Shown piece by piece: positions 47,498-56,734 of a DNA stretch of 64,000 nt. Both the position numbers and the translations under genes were made by a program. The notes beneath the pieces are model-generated. The model made no database searches and was not told the origin of the DNA. It saw only the letters and a list, made by a program, of their open reading frames with translations. Origin of the DNA: Chloroflexota bacterium (lineage in GTDB: Bacteria > Chloroflexota > UBA6077 > CF-72); the NCBI GenBank assembly GCA_019247515.1, contig JAFAOS010000252.1:1-64000 (forward strand), written 5' to 3'. Each line of letters opens with the position of its first letter. Positions within the stretch are counted from its first letter, which is position 1.

Positions 47498-49252
47498 ATG
47501 TACATCCTCGGTATCAACGCATATCACGCTGGAGCGTCTGCTTGTCTGATACGTGACGGCGAGCTGATCGCCGCCGCGGAGGAAGAGCGTTTTCGCCGCA
47601 TCAAGTACTGCGCAGGCTTTCCTTCGACGGCCATCCGCTACTGCCTGGCGGAAGGCCGAATCAGTCCGCGCGAGCTTGACCACGTGGGAATCTCGCGCGA
47701 TCCGCGCGCCAACCTGCACAAGAAATTCGCCTTTGCGTTGCGCCAGCGTCCGCGTGTCGGCTTCGTCCGGGATCGGCTGCTGAATGCGGCCAGAGTGCAG
47801 GATCCGCGCTCCGCGCTGGCGGCGGCGCTCGACGTCCCGGCGCACCAGCTGAGAGCCACGTTCCACAACGTGGAGCACCATCGCGCGCACATGGCGAGCG
47901 CGTTCTACGTCTCACCGTTTCGTCGAGCCGCCATTCTGTCCGTCGACGGCATGGGCGACTTCGTCAGCACGATGTGGGGCGTCGGTCAGGACGACAACCT
48001 GCGCGTGCTGGGCGAAGTCAATTTCCCGCACTCGCTGGGCATCTTTTACACTGCGGTCTGCCAGTGGCTGGGGTTTCGCAAATACGGCGACGAGGGCAAA
48101 GTCATGGGGCTGGCGCCATACGGACAGCCGCGTTACGTAGATCTGGTGCATCGCATCGTGCGACAGCACCGCGACGGTACGTTCGAGCTGAACCAAGACG
48201 CGTTCGTCCATCAGGCGGGCGGCGCCAACATGACCTGGAACGATGGATCGCCGACGCTCGGCACGCTGTACTCACCGAGATTCCTCGAGTTATTCGGTCC
48301 CGCCAGGCAACCTGATCCGCACGGCTGGCGCGATCTCACGACTCCAGAAAATCAGTATTACGTCGACGTCGCTGCGTCCCTGCAGGTGGTGCTCGAAGAA
48401 GCCGAGCTGGGACTCGTGAAGAACCTCCAGCGCATCACCGGTGAAAAGGCGCTGTGCGTTGCCGGTGGAGTCGGCCTGAACAGCACGTTCAATGGCAAAA
48501 TCCGGCTCGAAGCGCCCGGCTTCGAAGACGTCTTTGTCCAGCCGGCAGCTAGCGACGCGGGTACCTCGCTGGGTGTCGCCTACTACATCCACCATCAACT
48601 GTTGCGGAACCCGCGCAAGTTTGTCATGAGTGTCGCCGCCACGGGACCGGCCTTTGACGACGCAACCATCACGCAAGTTATCGACCACAACGGGCTGGAC
48701 TATGAGCGCTTTGATGAAGATCAGCTTGCGCGACTCGTTGCCCAGTTGATCGAGCAAGGCAACGTGATCGGCTGGTTCCAGGACCGCATGGAGTGGGGAC
48801 CTCGCGCGCTCGGCAATCGCAGCATTCTGGCCGACCCCCGACGCGAAGACATGAAGGCCATCCTCAATGCGCGGGTCAAGCATCGCGAGAGCTTTCGTCC
48901 ATTTGCCCCGTCCATCCTCGCCGAAGCCACCGGTGACTACTTCGAGCAGGACTATCCCGACCCGTTCATGACCATGGTCTATACGGTGCGCCCCGAGAAA
49001 CGTTCGGTGATCCCCGCGGTGACGCACGTCGATGGCACGGGTCGGCTGCAGAGTGTCTTCCAAGGAGCTATGCCGCTGTACTGGCAGGTCATCAAAGAAT
49101 TCGAGTCGCTGACGGGCGTGCCGGTCGTCCTGAATACCTCGTTCAACGACAACGAACCGATTGTGTGCACCCCGCAGGAAGCGGTCAACTGTTTTCTGAG
49201 GACGCGCATGGACGTGCTGGTGGTGGGTCGCCACGTCGTGCGCAAGGCGTGA
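47498..49252 (+). CDS. Carbamoyltransferase, NodU/CmcH family
   Basis: A 584-residue protein with the full NodU architecture: an N-terminal actin-like TsaD-type domain (YILGINAYHAGASACLIRDG, HHRAHMASAFYVSPF with the metal histidines, SVDGMGD, CVAGGVGLNSTFNGKI) and a C-terminal YrdC-like part (GWFQDRMEWGPRALGNRSIL, KHRESFRPFAPSI, VLNTSFNDNEPIV). It transfers a carbamoyl group from carbamoyl phosphate through carbamoyl-AMP to a sugar hydroxyl. Here it probably decorates the exported glycan. The GT4 gene ATG overlaps its stop by one base. Confidence 0.94.
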   Translation: MYILGINAYHAGASACLIRDGELIAAAEEERFRRIKYCAGFPSTAIRYCLAEGRISPRELDHVGISRDPRANLHKKFAFALRQRPRVGFVRDRLLNAARVQDPRSALAAALDVPAHQLRATFHNVEHHRAHMASAFYVSPFRRAAILSVDGMGDFVSTMWGVGQDDNLRVLGEVNFPHSLGIFYTAVCQWLGFRKYGDEGKVMGLAPYGQPRYVDLVHRIVRQHRDGTFELNQDAFVHQAGGANMTWNDGSPTLGTLYSPRFLELFGPARQPDPHGWRDLTTPENQYYVDVAASLQVVLEEAELGLVKNLQRITGEKALCVAGGVGLNSTFNGKIRLEAPGFEDVFVQPAASDAGTSLGVAYYIHHQLLRNPRKFVMSVAATGPAFDDATITQVIDHNGLDYERFDEDQLARLVAQLIEQGNVIGWFQDRMEWGPRALGNRSILADPRREDMKAILNARVKHRESFRPFAPSILAEATGDYFEQDYPDPFMTMVYTVRPEKRSVIPAVTHVDGTGRLQSVFQGAMPLYWQVIKEFESLTGVPVVLNTSFNDNEPIVCTPQEAVNCFLRTRMDVLVVGRHVVRKA

Positions 49253-50544
49253 TGCGGATTCTGGTTCTCATCCTCCAGTATCCGCCTGACGTCAACACCT
49301 CGGGTGTGCTGATGGGCCAACTGTGCGAGGGATTGGCCGCCCGCGGCCACCAGGTGTCGGTGTTGACCACTTTTCCGCACTACGAGAAGTTCCGCGTGTG
49401 GGACGAGTATCGCGGCAAGCTTCTCGATTCAGACCTGCGCAATGGCGTGGAGATCACGCGCACGTGCGTGTACGCGAATGGTCGCAAGCAGAACATGCTC
49501 AATCGTTTGCTGAGCTATCTGTCGTTCAACGTGCTGGCGACCGTCGCAGGCTCCACCTCGCGGCAGGATTATGACGTCATCCTGTGCAGCAACGGCTCCT
49601 TCTTCAGCGGCGTTGCCGCGACGGTGATCGGGCGCGTCAAAGGCGCGCCCTTCGTCTATAACGTCCAGGACCTGTATCCCGAGACGCCTGTTCAGAGTGG
49701 GCAGATCTCCAACAAACTGGTCATCGGCGCGCTCGAACGCATCGAGCGGTTCATGTACGCGCGAGCCGCCCAGGTCAGCGTGATCGCTCCAGCATTTCGC
49801 GCCAATCTTCTGGACAAGGGCGTCCCCGCCGACAAAGTCACCACCATACCGAATTTCGTAGACGTCGATTTCATCCGGCCCTTTCCGAAGACCAACTCCT
49901 TCAGCCGCGAGCATGCACTGACCGAGAAATTCGTTGTCACGCACGCGGGCAACCTCGGTTACGTGTACGACTTTGACGCGTTGCTCGACGTCGCGTACCG
50001 AGTGCAGGCCGAGGCGGACATTCAGTTCCTGATCGTGGGTGACGGTGTGGAACGTGCGCGACTTCAGGAGCGTGCGCGGGCACTCGGCCTGCGGAACGTG
50101 CGGTTTTTGCCGTTCCAGCCGCGGCAGACTCTGCCGCTCCTTCGGGCAGCATCGGATGTCCAGGTCGCGTTGTATCGGCGCGGGTCGGCGCGCTTTTCGA
50201 TGCCGTCGAAGGTCTACGAGATCATGGCCAGCTGTCGGCCGGTGCTCGCCAGCGCCGATGCCGGCAGCGACCTGCACCAGCTGGTGACCGGCGTGCGGTG
50301 CGGCATCTGCGTCGAGCCGCACAACCCGGAGAAGCTCGCCGCGGCGCTACTGGCGCTGTATCGAGATCCGGCGCTGCGCACGCGGATGGGGCAGCGCGGC
50401 CGCGATGAAGCGGTGCGCGCCTACTCACGCGACGCGATCGTCACCCAATACGAGGAGTTGTGCCGCCACGTGGCCGTTTCCCGCGAATGGACCCCCGGGC
50501 AAGAGATCGAACGGAATCCGACACGTACGGGAGTTATGACTTGA
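49252..50544 (+). CDS. Glycosyltransferase family 4 (WbuB-like)
   Basis: A 430-residue GT-B enzyme. The N-terminal domain starts MRILVLILQYPPDVNTSGVL, with VLTTFPHYEKFRVWDEYRGK and FVYNVQDLYPETPVQSGQIS typical of WbuB-type fucosamine or related aminosugar transferases. The C-terminal domain has KFVVTHAGNLGYVYDFDALL, FLIVGDGVERARLQE and ARFSMPSKVYEIMASCRPVL for nucleotide-sugar binding. It acts on a lipid-linked glycan at the cytoplasmic face. Start ATG 49252 overlaps the previous stop; its stop overlaps the TTG of the sugar transferase. Confidence 0.92.
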   Translation: MRILVLILQYPPDVNTSGVLMGQLCEGLAARGHQVSVLTTFPHYEKFRVWDEYRGKLLDSDLRNGVEITRTCVYANGRKQNMLNRLLSYLSFNVLATVAGSTSRQDYDVILCSNGSFFSGVAATVIGRVKGAPFVYNVQDLYPETPVQSGQISNKLVIGALERIERFMYARAAQVSVIAPAFRANLLDKGVPADKVTTIPNFVDVDFIRPFPKTNSFSREHALTEKFVVTHAGNLGYVYDFDALLDVAYRVQAEADIQFLIVGDGVERARLQERARALGLRNVRFLPFQPRQTLPLLRAASDVQVALYRRGSARFSMPSKVYEIMASCRPVLASADAGSDLHQLVTGVRCGICVEPHNPEKLAAALLALYRDPALRTRMGQRGRDEAVRAYSRDAIVTQYEELCRHVAVSREWTPGQEIERNPTRTGVMT

Positions 50545-51251
50545 CGCTTACAGACCCGACGACGTTGACATCCGACTCGCGACTCGCAACTGCTGACGCG
50601 CGGCTCTTGACCCGTGTCGCGATCCACGTCCCACCCGAGCCGATTGACCCTCTCCCCAAGCGCCTGTTCGACGTCACCCTGGCGCTCACCATGCTGGTCG
50701 TGTCGGCGCCTGTCTGGCTCGCCATCGCCGTTGCGATCAAGCTGGACGACGCTGGTCCGGTCTTTTATCGGCAGGAGCGCTGGGGCCGGTGTCAGAAACG
50801 CTTCCAGGTGCTCAAGTTCCGCACGATGGTCGCCCACTCCGATCGGGACTTCGGCGTGCGTCAAGCGAGTTCGGACGACCAGCGCATCACGCGCGTCGGC
50901 CGGCTCCTGCGCGCCACTGGCCTGGACGAGCTGCCGCAAATCCTGAACATCCTGCTGGGCGACATGAGCTTCGTCGGACCGCGCGCACTAGCCGTCGACG
51001 AATGCACGCGCGACGGCATTCCTATTCGCTACGATGAAACTTACGGCTTCGCCCGCCGCCTCCAGGTCCGCCCGGGCCTGACCGGTCTGGCGACCATCTA
51101 TTTGCCCAAAGACGCGCCATCCGCCTTGAAGTTTCGCGTCGACCTGCTATATGTCAGCCGGTTGTCATTCTGGCTAGACCTCCGCCTGGTCGCGCTTTCG
51201 TTCTGGATCAGCTTCCGCGGCAAGTGGGAGACCCGGACTGGCAAGCTATGA
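50541..51251 (+). CDS. Undecaprenyl-phosphate sugar-1-phosphate transferase (initiating PGT)
   Basis: A 236-residue small-type polyprenyl-phosphate phosphoglycosyl transferase. After a non-conserved arm come PLPKRLFDVTLALTMLVVSA (the re-entrant membrane helix), GPVFYRQERWG, LKFRTM, LDELPQILNILLGDMSFVGP and RPGLTG, the signature set. It moves a sugar-1-phosphate from a nucleotide sugar to undecaprenyl phosphate, starting the repeat or chain. It lacks the N-terminal transmembrane bundle of WbaP/WcaJ. TTG 50541 overlaps the GT4 stop (TTGA) and the next ATG overlaps its own stop (ATGA). Confidence 0.93.
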   Translation: MTLTDPTTLTSDSRLATADARLLTRVAIHVPPEPIDPLPKRLFDVTLALTMLVVSAPVWLAIAVAIKLDDAGPVFYRQERWGRCQKRFQVLKFRTMVAHSDRDFGVRQASSDDQRITRVGRLLRATGLDELPQILNILLGDMSFVGPRALAVDECTRDGIPIRYDETYGFARRLQVRPGLTGLATIYLPKDAPSALKFRVDLLYVSRLSFWLDLRLVALSFWISFRGKWETRTGKL

Positions 51252-52141
51252 CCGTCGAAACTGAGCTGCGCCCGCCAGCCACCCTGCCCGTCACCTCCGA
51301 ACCCGTTTCGGAGCCCGCAACGGAGCTGCCGTTCATCCACATCCATCCTTCAAAAGGTTGGATCCAGCTCAATCTCCGTGAGCTCTGGGATTACCGCGAG
51401 CTTGCGTATCTGCTGGCGTGGCGCGACGTCACGATCCGGTACAAACAGACCGTTTTTGGAGCCTCATGGGCCATCATCCAGCCGTTGCTGATGATGGTCG
51501 CATTTAGCATCTTCTTCGGCCAACTCGCGAAAGTACCGTCCAACGGAATCCCGTATCCGATCTTCAGCTATACCGCACTCCTGCCCTGGAACTACTTCGC
51601 CCAGGCACTGACTCGCTCGTCAAACGTGCTGGTTGGCAGTACGGCGTTGATTACGAAGGTCTACTTTCCCAGGATGCTGCTGCCAATCTCCAGCGTGCTC
51701 TCACCGCTGTTCGACTTCGCCATCGCGTTCGTGGTCCTGTTGGGGATGATGGTGTACTACCAGGTGTACCCGACACCGGCGATGCTGGCCCTTCCGGTGC
51801 TGCTGGCGATGGCGGTGATGTCGTCGGTGGGGACCGGCATGTGGTTGTCGGCGCTCAACGTCGACTATCGCGACTTCAGCAATATTTTGCCGTTCCTGGT
51901 TCAGGTCTGGATGTTCGCCACCCCGGTGGCATTTTCGAGCACACTCCTCGATGAGCCCTGGCGAACGCTGTATGGGCTGAACCCGATGACCGGCGTGATC
52001 GAAGGCTTCCGCTGGGCGTTGCTCGGGCAGGATCCCATGTTTGCCCAGATGTTCCTGTCGGCCCTTGTCTCGATTGTGCTGCTGTTGACTGGCGCGTTCT
52101 ACTACCGCCGTACAGAGCGGACGTTTGCCGACATCAGCTGA
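51248..52141 (+). CDS. Polysaccharide ABC exporter permease (Wzm/TagG-like)
   Basis: A 297-residue ABC-2 type permease with six hydrophobic segments. An N-terminal cytoplasmic arm ends in WIQLNLRELWDYRELAYLLA, then WRDVTIRYKQTVFGASWAII is the family signature, with KVYFPRMLLPISSVLSPLFD and NVDYRDFSNILPFLVQVWMF. It forms the membrane channel exporting undecaprenyl-linked glycan together with the ATPase encoded 14 bp downstream. The gene starts within the sugar transferase stop (ATGA), so initiation and export proteins are coupled. Confidence 0.93.
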   Translation: MTVETELRPPATLPVTSEPVSEPATELPFIHIHPSKGWIQLNLRELWDYRELAYLLAWRDVTIRYKQTVFGASWAIIQPLLMMVAFSIFFGQLAKVPSNGIPYPIFSYTALLPWNYFAQALTRSSNVLVGSTALITKVYFPRMLLPISSVLSPLFDFAIAFVVLLGMMVYYQVYPTPAMLALPVLLAMAVMSSVGTGMWLSALNVDYRDFSNILPFLVQVWMFATPVAFSSTLLDEPWRTLYGLNPMTGVIEGFRWALLGQDPMFAQMFLSALVSIVLLLTGAFYYRRTERTFADIS

Positions 52142-52155
52142 CTCCACCACGATCG

Positions 52156-53469
52156 ATGACTGACATTTCCGTTCGCGCCGACAACCTCGGCAAGTGGTAC
52201 CGCATCGGCGAACGCGCTCACGACCGTAATGTGCGCGAAGCCGTCAACGCGGCGCTCGTCGCGCCATACCGGCTGTTGCGCCGTCGTGAGCGGCCGCGCT
52301 TTCGAGGCCGGGTTCCCGCGCCGTCCATCTGGGCACTACGCAACGTTTCGTTCGAGTTGCGTCAGGGTGAGCTTCTGGGAATCATTGGGGTTAACGGCGC
52401 AGGCAAGAGCACGCTGCTCAAGATCCTTTCGCGCATCACCGAACCTACTGAGGGCACGGCTGAAATGCACGGCCGGGTTCGTGCTCTGCTCGAAGTGGGC
52501 AGCGGGTTCCATCCTCAGTTGACGGGCCGGGAGAACGTCTACCTCAATGGCGCAATTCTCGGTATGAAGCGTGCCGAGGTCGCCCGCAAGTTCGACGAGA
52601 TCGTTGCATTCGCCGAGATCGAGCGCTTCATCGATACACCAGTTCGGTGGTATTCGACAGGAATGTATGCGCGTCTCGCGTTCAGCGTGGCCGCCCACCT
52701 GGAGCCCGACGTCCTGATTGTGGACGAAGTGCTGGCGGTTGGTGATGTTGGCTTCCAACGGAAGTGCATCGCCAAGATGGGCGACGTTGCGGCTGGCGGT
52801 CGCACGGTGATCTTCGTCAGTCACATGCTGTTTGCCATCGAGCAGCTGACGCACCGCTGTCTGGTGCTCAAGGACGGCACGCTGTGCTTCGATGGCCCAA
52901 CCTCGGAGGCGCTGCGCATCTACGAGTCTTTCTTGAAAGACCCCAACGAGCAGGCGGGCACCTACGACGCGCCGCAGAGCGTGGCACACAACCACGTCAC
53001 CGCTGCGCGCGTGCGCACATCATCTCCCTCCGGCGTGCACGACTGGGGCGAGCCGATGACCTTCGAGTTCGACCTTCAGATCACAGAGCCCCACAGTAGC
53101 TTGTGCTTTTCGTTCCACGTCGTAAACGAGAGCAAACAGCCGATTGCCCACTTCTGGCTGTACGATGCCGATGTCCCCTTCCGCCGCGAGCCCGGCGTCT
53201 ATCGCCTGCAATGCCATATCCCGAGACTCCGGCTCTATATGGGGGCGTATACGCTGCAAACGTGGCTCACGGAACGCCGTTCCAACACGGTAGTCGAATC
53301 CCTCCAGGACATTTGTCCCTTCGAAGTCACTATGCAGAGCGTCCAGCGCGACGAATACGCCTGGGAGGTTGGAACGTGCACGTATCTTGAGGACGCGACT
53401 TGGCTTCCGGTCGAAAACGTGTGCGACTACATCGATATCGATCACCAGGCGGTGCCTGGCGGCCGCTAA
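52156..53469 (+). CDS. Polysaccharide ABC exporter ATPase with C-terminal carbohydrate-binding domain (Wzt)
   Basis: A 437-residue ATPase. Walker A is GVNGAGKST (78-86), the signature region YSTGMYARLAFSVAAHLEPD replaces LSGGQ in the way usual for Wzt/TagH, and Walker B is VLIVDEVLAVGD. Residues ~290-437 are a beta-sandwich Wzt C-domain (MTFEFDLQI, LYMGAYTLQTWLTERRSNT), which in known systems reads a cap on the finished chain before export. The cap here could be made by one of the downstream methyltransferases. After its stop come 430 bp of repeat and decayed sequence. Confidence 0.94.
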   Translation: MTDISVRADNLGKWYRIGERAHDRNVREAVNAALVAPYRLLRRRERPRFRGRVPAPSIWALRNVSFELRQGELLGIIGVNGAGKSTLLKILSRITEPTEGTAEMHGRVRALLEVGSGFHPQLTGRENVYLNGAILGMKRAEVARKFDEIVAFAEIERFIDTPVRWYSTGMYARLAFSVAAHLEPDVLIVDEVLAVGDVGFQRKCIAKMGDVAAGGRTVIFVSHMLFAIEQLTHRCLVLKDGTLCFDGPTSEALRIYESFLKDPNEQAGTYDAPQSVAHNHVTAARVRTSSPSGVHDWGEPMTFEFDLQITEPHSSLCFSFHVVNESKQPIAHFWLYDADVPFRREPGVYRLQCHIPRLRLYMGAYTLQTWLTERRSNTVVESLQDICPFEVTMQSVQRDEYAWEVGTCTYLEDATWLPVENVCDYIDIDHQAVPGGR

Positions 53470-53509
53470 GGGGTGAGTTTCGTAAGGTCCGGGCCCTGTG
53501 CAAACGAGG

Positions 53510-53593
53510 GTGTCATCCTGAGCGCCGCAAAGGATCCGCTACTTCTGCGCCAATTGCGAACGCGGATTGTTCGCCTTCGGCTCAGGATGACAC
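53510..53593. repeat. 84-bp inverted-repeat element
   Basis: GTGTCATCCTGAGC (53510-53523) and GCTCAGGATGACAC (53580-53593) are perfect 14-bp inverted ends around CGCCGCAAAGGATCCGCTAC and CTTCGG-type sequence. It sits 40 bp after the Wzt stop, at the edge of a non-coding stretch (53594-53762) in which only short broken frames are seen. Confidence 0.8.
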
Positions 53594-53762
53594 GCGCTCT
53601 TGGATAGGTCCCATGAGTAAACGGGACGCTGCGCCAAGTCGCCCGTGAGTCCTCTACGGCCGTCGGATCGAAGAAGTGCTCATTTCGCCAGGGCCAGCAG
53701 CGTATGGATGGGCACAATATCCACGAATTGGCGCAACGCTTCGAGCGTCTGGTCATTCTGAC

Positions 53763-53900
53763 ATGAATGAAGCGATTCCATTGGTCGACCGCAGCAACGC
53801 TGACTCGATCCGCGTCAATCGGGGGCACGGTCGAGACCTACTATCCCGCCTGGCGCGCTTATACAGGTGGCAAGAGGGCGTGAGGGAGCAGATAACTTGA
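53763..53900 (+). CDS. Short ORF, possible remnant of a degraded gene
   Basis: A 45-residue frame starting MNEAIPLVDRSNADSIRVNR and ending LLSRLARLYRWQEGVREQIT. The end looks like the amphipathic tail seen in many glycan-locus methyltransferases and glycosyltransferases. Its stop overlaps the TTG of the next gene (TTGA), the same coupling used by real genes throughout this locus, which argues that a gene once ended here. The upstream frames (around 53600-53760) are broken. It may be a pseudogene end rather than a functional peptide. Confidence 0.35.
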   Translation: MNEAIPLVDRSNADSIRVNRGHGRDLLSRLARLYRWQEGVREQIT

Positions 53901-56734
53901 ACGGCGAATTGAGATGCTGGTGCGGAAGTAGCACGCTCCTACCGTGGTCGGACGACTACCAACGCTGCACCTCGTGCCGCTCGTTGGTCTATCGCTACCA
54001 ACCATCTGAGCTGGTGCTGCGCGCTACGGACAGCGGCGAGGATTTTTATGGGCGGGACTACTGGTTCACGCACGTGAACGACCTCGCACAGCCCGATATC
54101 ACCGAGCGCGCCCGGGCGGACCTCATCGAACGCTGCGTCCACTGGTTACGGGTGTTTCTGCGGTACCAGCAGCCCCCTGCGCGTGTGCTGGAGCTTGGCT
54201 GCGGCCACGGGGGTTTTCTAGCGCTCCTGCAGCGGCTCGGCTTTGAAGTCACAGGACTCGAGCTGAGTCCCTGGGTTGTCGATTACGCCCGGCGCTCTTT
54301 CGACATTCCCATGCTCCTGGGCCCCCTCGAGGACCAGCGGATCGACGATTCGTCACTGGATGCGATTGTCCTCATGGATGTCCTGGAGCACCTGCCCGAC
54401 CCGGTCGGCACCATGCGGGTGGCGCTTCGGTTACTCAAGCCGGACGGATTGTTGCTCATTCAGACTCCACGCGCTCCCGAGCGCGCCAGTCATGCGGAAC
54501 TGGTCGCGAGTGGTGACCGGTTTCTCTCGCAGTTGAAACCCTACGAGCACCTGTACCTGTTAGCCGAATCGTCGCTGCGCCGACTGTTCGGCGACCTTGG
54601 TGCCGAGTACGTCACGTTCGAACCGGCAATGTTCCCGTGGTACGACATGTTCGCCGTCGTCAGTCGGGCGCGGCAAGTCGGCTCCGCATGGTCGGACGTA
54701 GAACGGAGATTGTTGTCATCGTCCGCGGGGCGGCTCACGCTCGCATTGGTGGATGCCAGCGACAAAGCGCGCGATATGGAATCTCGCTTAGCAGAGAGCG
54801 AGCGCGATCGTGGAGCGAGATTAGACGCGATCAACCTACTGGAAGCGCAACTTGCCCAAAGCGAGCAAGATCGAGCGGCAAGATTGGACTCTATGAAACG
54901 GTTGGAGGCGCTCCTTGCCGAGAGCGAGGCGGATCGAGCGGCGCGTCTGGTGGTGATCGAAGACCAGAGTCGACGTCTTGCGGAGACACGCTCAGAACTC
55001 GGCCGCGCTCAGCAGGAAATCGCACGTGTCACGTTGCTCCGAAGTGGTGCGGGCGCCGAAAAGACGGTGAACCCCTCAGCGCGCCCGCTGACGCGGGTTG
55101 ACATTGACCTGACCCCGCTTCTCGTCGGCGGCGCGAACGGCGGAGCCCGGTTGGTCGCACTCTCGATGCTGCCGCACCTCAGCAGGTTGGCCCCGGAGGT
55201 CCACTTCACACTGCTGACCAACGACCTTAACCACGCCAGCCTTGCCCACCTGGACTCGCCGAACATGTCGCGACAGCTTCTGGGACTACGATCAGCGCCG
55301 GCGGTGCCAGTTGCAGTTGCTCCGTACCGGCGCATGCTGGCGCGCATTCACCGGCGGGCGGACCGGTTTGTACCGGGCCGCCTCAAGCCCCTGGTCCCCC
55401 GCGCGGCCGTGAATGCGCCGCCACCGGTCCAGCGGGAGTCGGACGATGAAGCGGCAACGCCCGACGTCGTGTTCTGCCCATTCACGGCTCCCCATGCGTA
55501 CGATCCAAGGATTCCGCTGGTCTCGACAATTCACGACTTGCAGTACATCTACCACCCGAACTTCTTTTCCGCGGCGGAGCGCGTGGAGCGCGGACGCACT
55601 TTCGGGTCCGCCTGCCGACTCGCAGACCGTCTAGTGTGTGTTTCCGAGTACGTTCGCAGCACGGTTCTGGGCAACGGCGACATAGCGCCAGACCGAGTCA
55701 TCACGATTCCACTGGGCCTGCTGCAGGACTTGCCGCGCCCCTTGCCAGAGCAAACCGCACACGTGCTGACAGAATTGAACGTGCGTGCGGGACAATACCT
55801 GCTGTTCCCGTCGAATTTCTGGTCGCACAAGAACCATCGAATGCTCCTCACCGCGCTTGGCATGTACTTTGCCCGACATCGGCATTCTGCACTGCAGATC
55901 GTTTGCACCGGGACACCTGACGGTCAAATGGAGGAGATCCGAAGGGCCGCATGCGGCATGCACCTGGACCACGCCGTGATGCTGCCAGGGTTTGTTTCGG
56001 ACGAACAGCTTGCCGCTCTGTATCAGGGGTGTCTGGCGGTTATATTTCCATCCCTGTACGAGGGGTTTGGAATGCCTGTGCTGGAGGCGATGGCGTTCAA
56101 CAAACCCGTACTCTGCAGCAATATCACCAGCCTCCCCGAAGTCGTCGGCGACGCTGCCCTCACGTTCGATCCGCGCAAGCCTGAAGAAATCGTCAACGCC
56201 ATAGAGCATATCGAGTTAGAGCCGGATCTTGCTGTCGATTTGATGCACCGTGGACAAGCGCGAGCCGGCATGTTTGGCGGGAGCCGCGAATTGGCAGAAC
56301 GGTACCTGCAGGTCTTTCGCGATGTTCTTGCAGAGGGAAAGCGCCAACTTGCCGACGGCATGCATGGTATCCACAATGATGGCTGGATTGGGGATCGTGC
56401 GCTGATCAGTCACGCGCGCGCGGACCGCCCGCGTGTGCTGGAATTGCAGCTAAATGCCCCGGACTGGTCACCTTCCTCCAGTACGACGGTGATAGTGGAG
56501 GGCAAAGCTGCCAACCTGCACCGGCAATACGCGATCCCGCGTGGAGAACGGCTGCTCATACGTGAGGTGCTGCCCGCAACTGGCGGCGTCATCGAGTTAT
56601 TCGTGTCTCCAGCCCTTGCGCCCAGTTCGTTGGGGTTCAGCTCCGATGGGAGGGAACTTGGATGCCTGTGCGATGTGGCTCGTCTGCTTACCGGCGAGGC
56701 AAGTGTCGACCTGAAATCTCTGAACGATGCCTGA
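53897..56734 (+). CDS. Methyltransferase/coiled-coil/glycosyltransferase fusion (945 residues)
   Basis: From TTG 53897. Residues 7-27 hold a putative zinc ribbon (C7-x-C9, C24-x-x-C27). Residues ~85-250 are a SAM methyltransferase (VLELGCGHGGFLALL, IVLMDVLEHLPDPVGTM). Residues ~300-390 are a coiled coil of near-repeated blocks (LAESERDRGARLD, LAQSEQDRAARLD, LAESEADRAARLV). Residues ~410-830 are a GT-B glycosyltransferase (STIHDLQYIYHPNFF, FPSNFWSHKNHRML, FPSLYEGFGMPVLEAMA). The last ~90 residues look like a beta-sandwich. Such a protein could methylate and extend, or cap, the glycan and measure chain length through its coiled coil. Confidence 0.85.
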   Translation: MNGELRCWCGSSTLLPWSDDYQRCTSCRSLVYRYQPSELVLRATDSGEDFYGRDYWFTHVNDLAQPDITERARADLIERCVHWLRVFLRYQQPPARVLELGCGHGGFLALLQRLGFEVTGLELSPWVVDYARRSFDIPMLLGPLEDQRIDDSSLDAIVLMDVLEHLPDPVGTMRVALRLLKPDGLLLIQTPRAPERASHAELVASGDRFLSQLKPYEHLYLLAESSLRRLFGDLGAEYVTFEPAMFPWYDMFAVVSRARQVGSAWSDVERRLLSSSAGRLTLALVDASDKARDMESRLAESERDRGARLDAINLLEAQLAQSEQDRAARLDSMKRLEALLAESEADRAARLVVIEDQSRRLAETRSELGRAQQEIARVTLLRSGAGAEKTVNPSARPLTRVDIDLTPLLVGGANGGARLVALSMLPHLSRLAPEVHFTLLTNDLNHASLAHLDSPNMSRQLLGLRSAPAVPVAVAPYRRMLARIHRRADRFVPGRLKPLVPRAAVNAPPPVQRESDDEAATPDVVFCPFTAPHAYDPRIPLVSTIHDLQYIYHPNFFSAAERVERGRTFGSACRLADRLVCVSEYVRSTVLGNGDIAPDRVITIPLGLLQDLPRPLPEQTAHVLTELNVRAGQYLLFPSNFWSHKNHRMLLTALGMYFARHRHSALQIVCTGTPDGQMEEIRRAACGMHLDHAVMLPGFVSDEQLAALYQGCLAVIFPSLYEGFGMPVLEAMAFNKPVLCSNITSLPEVVGDAALTFDPRKPEEIVNAIEHIELEPDLAVDLMHRGQARAGMFGGSRELAERYLQVFRDVLAEGKRQLADGMHGIHNDGWIGDRALISHARADRPRVLELQLNAPDWSPSSSTTVIVEGKAANLHRQYAIPRGERLLIREVLPATGGVIELFVSPALAPSSLGFSSDGRELGCLCDVARLLTGEASVDLKSLNDA

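Noticed and set aside
53676..53900. 74-codon gene in the gap before the fusion protein
   Set aside because: The upstream part has no conserved feature; only the last 45 codons with the TTGA overlap were kept, at low confidence.
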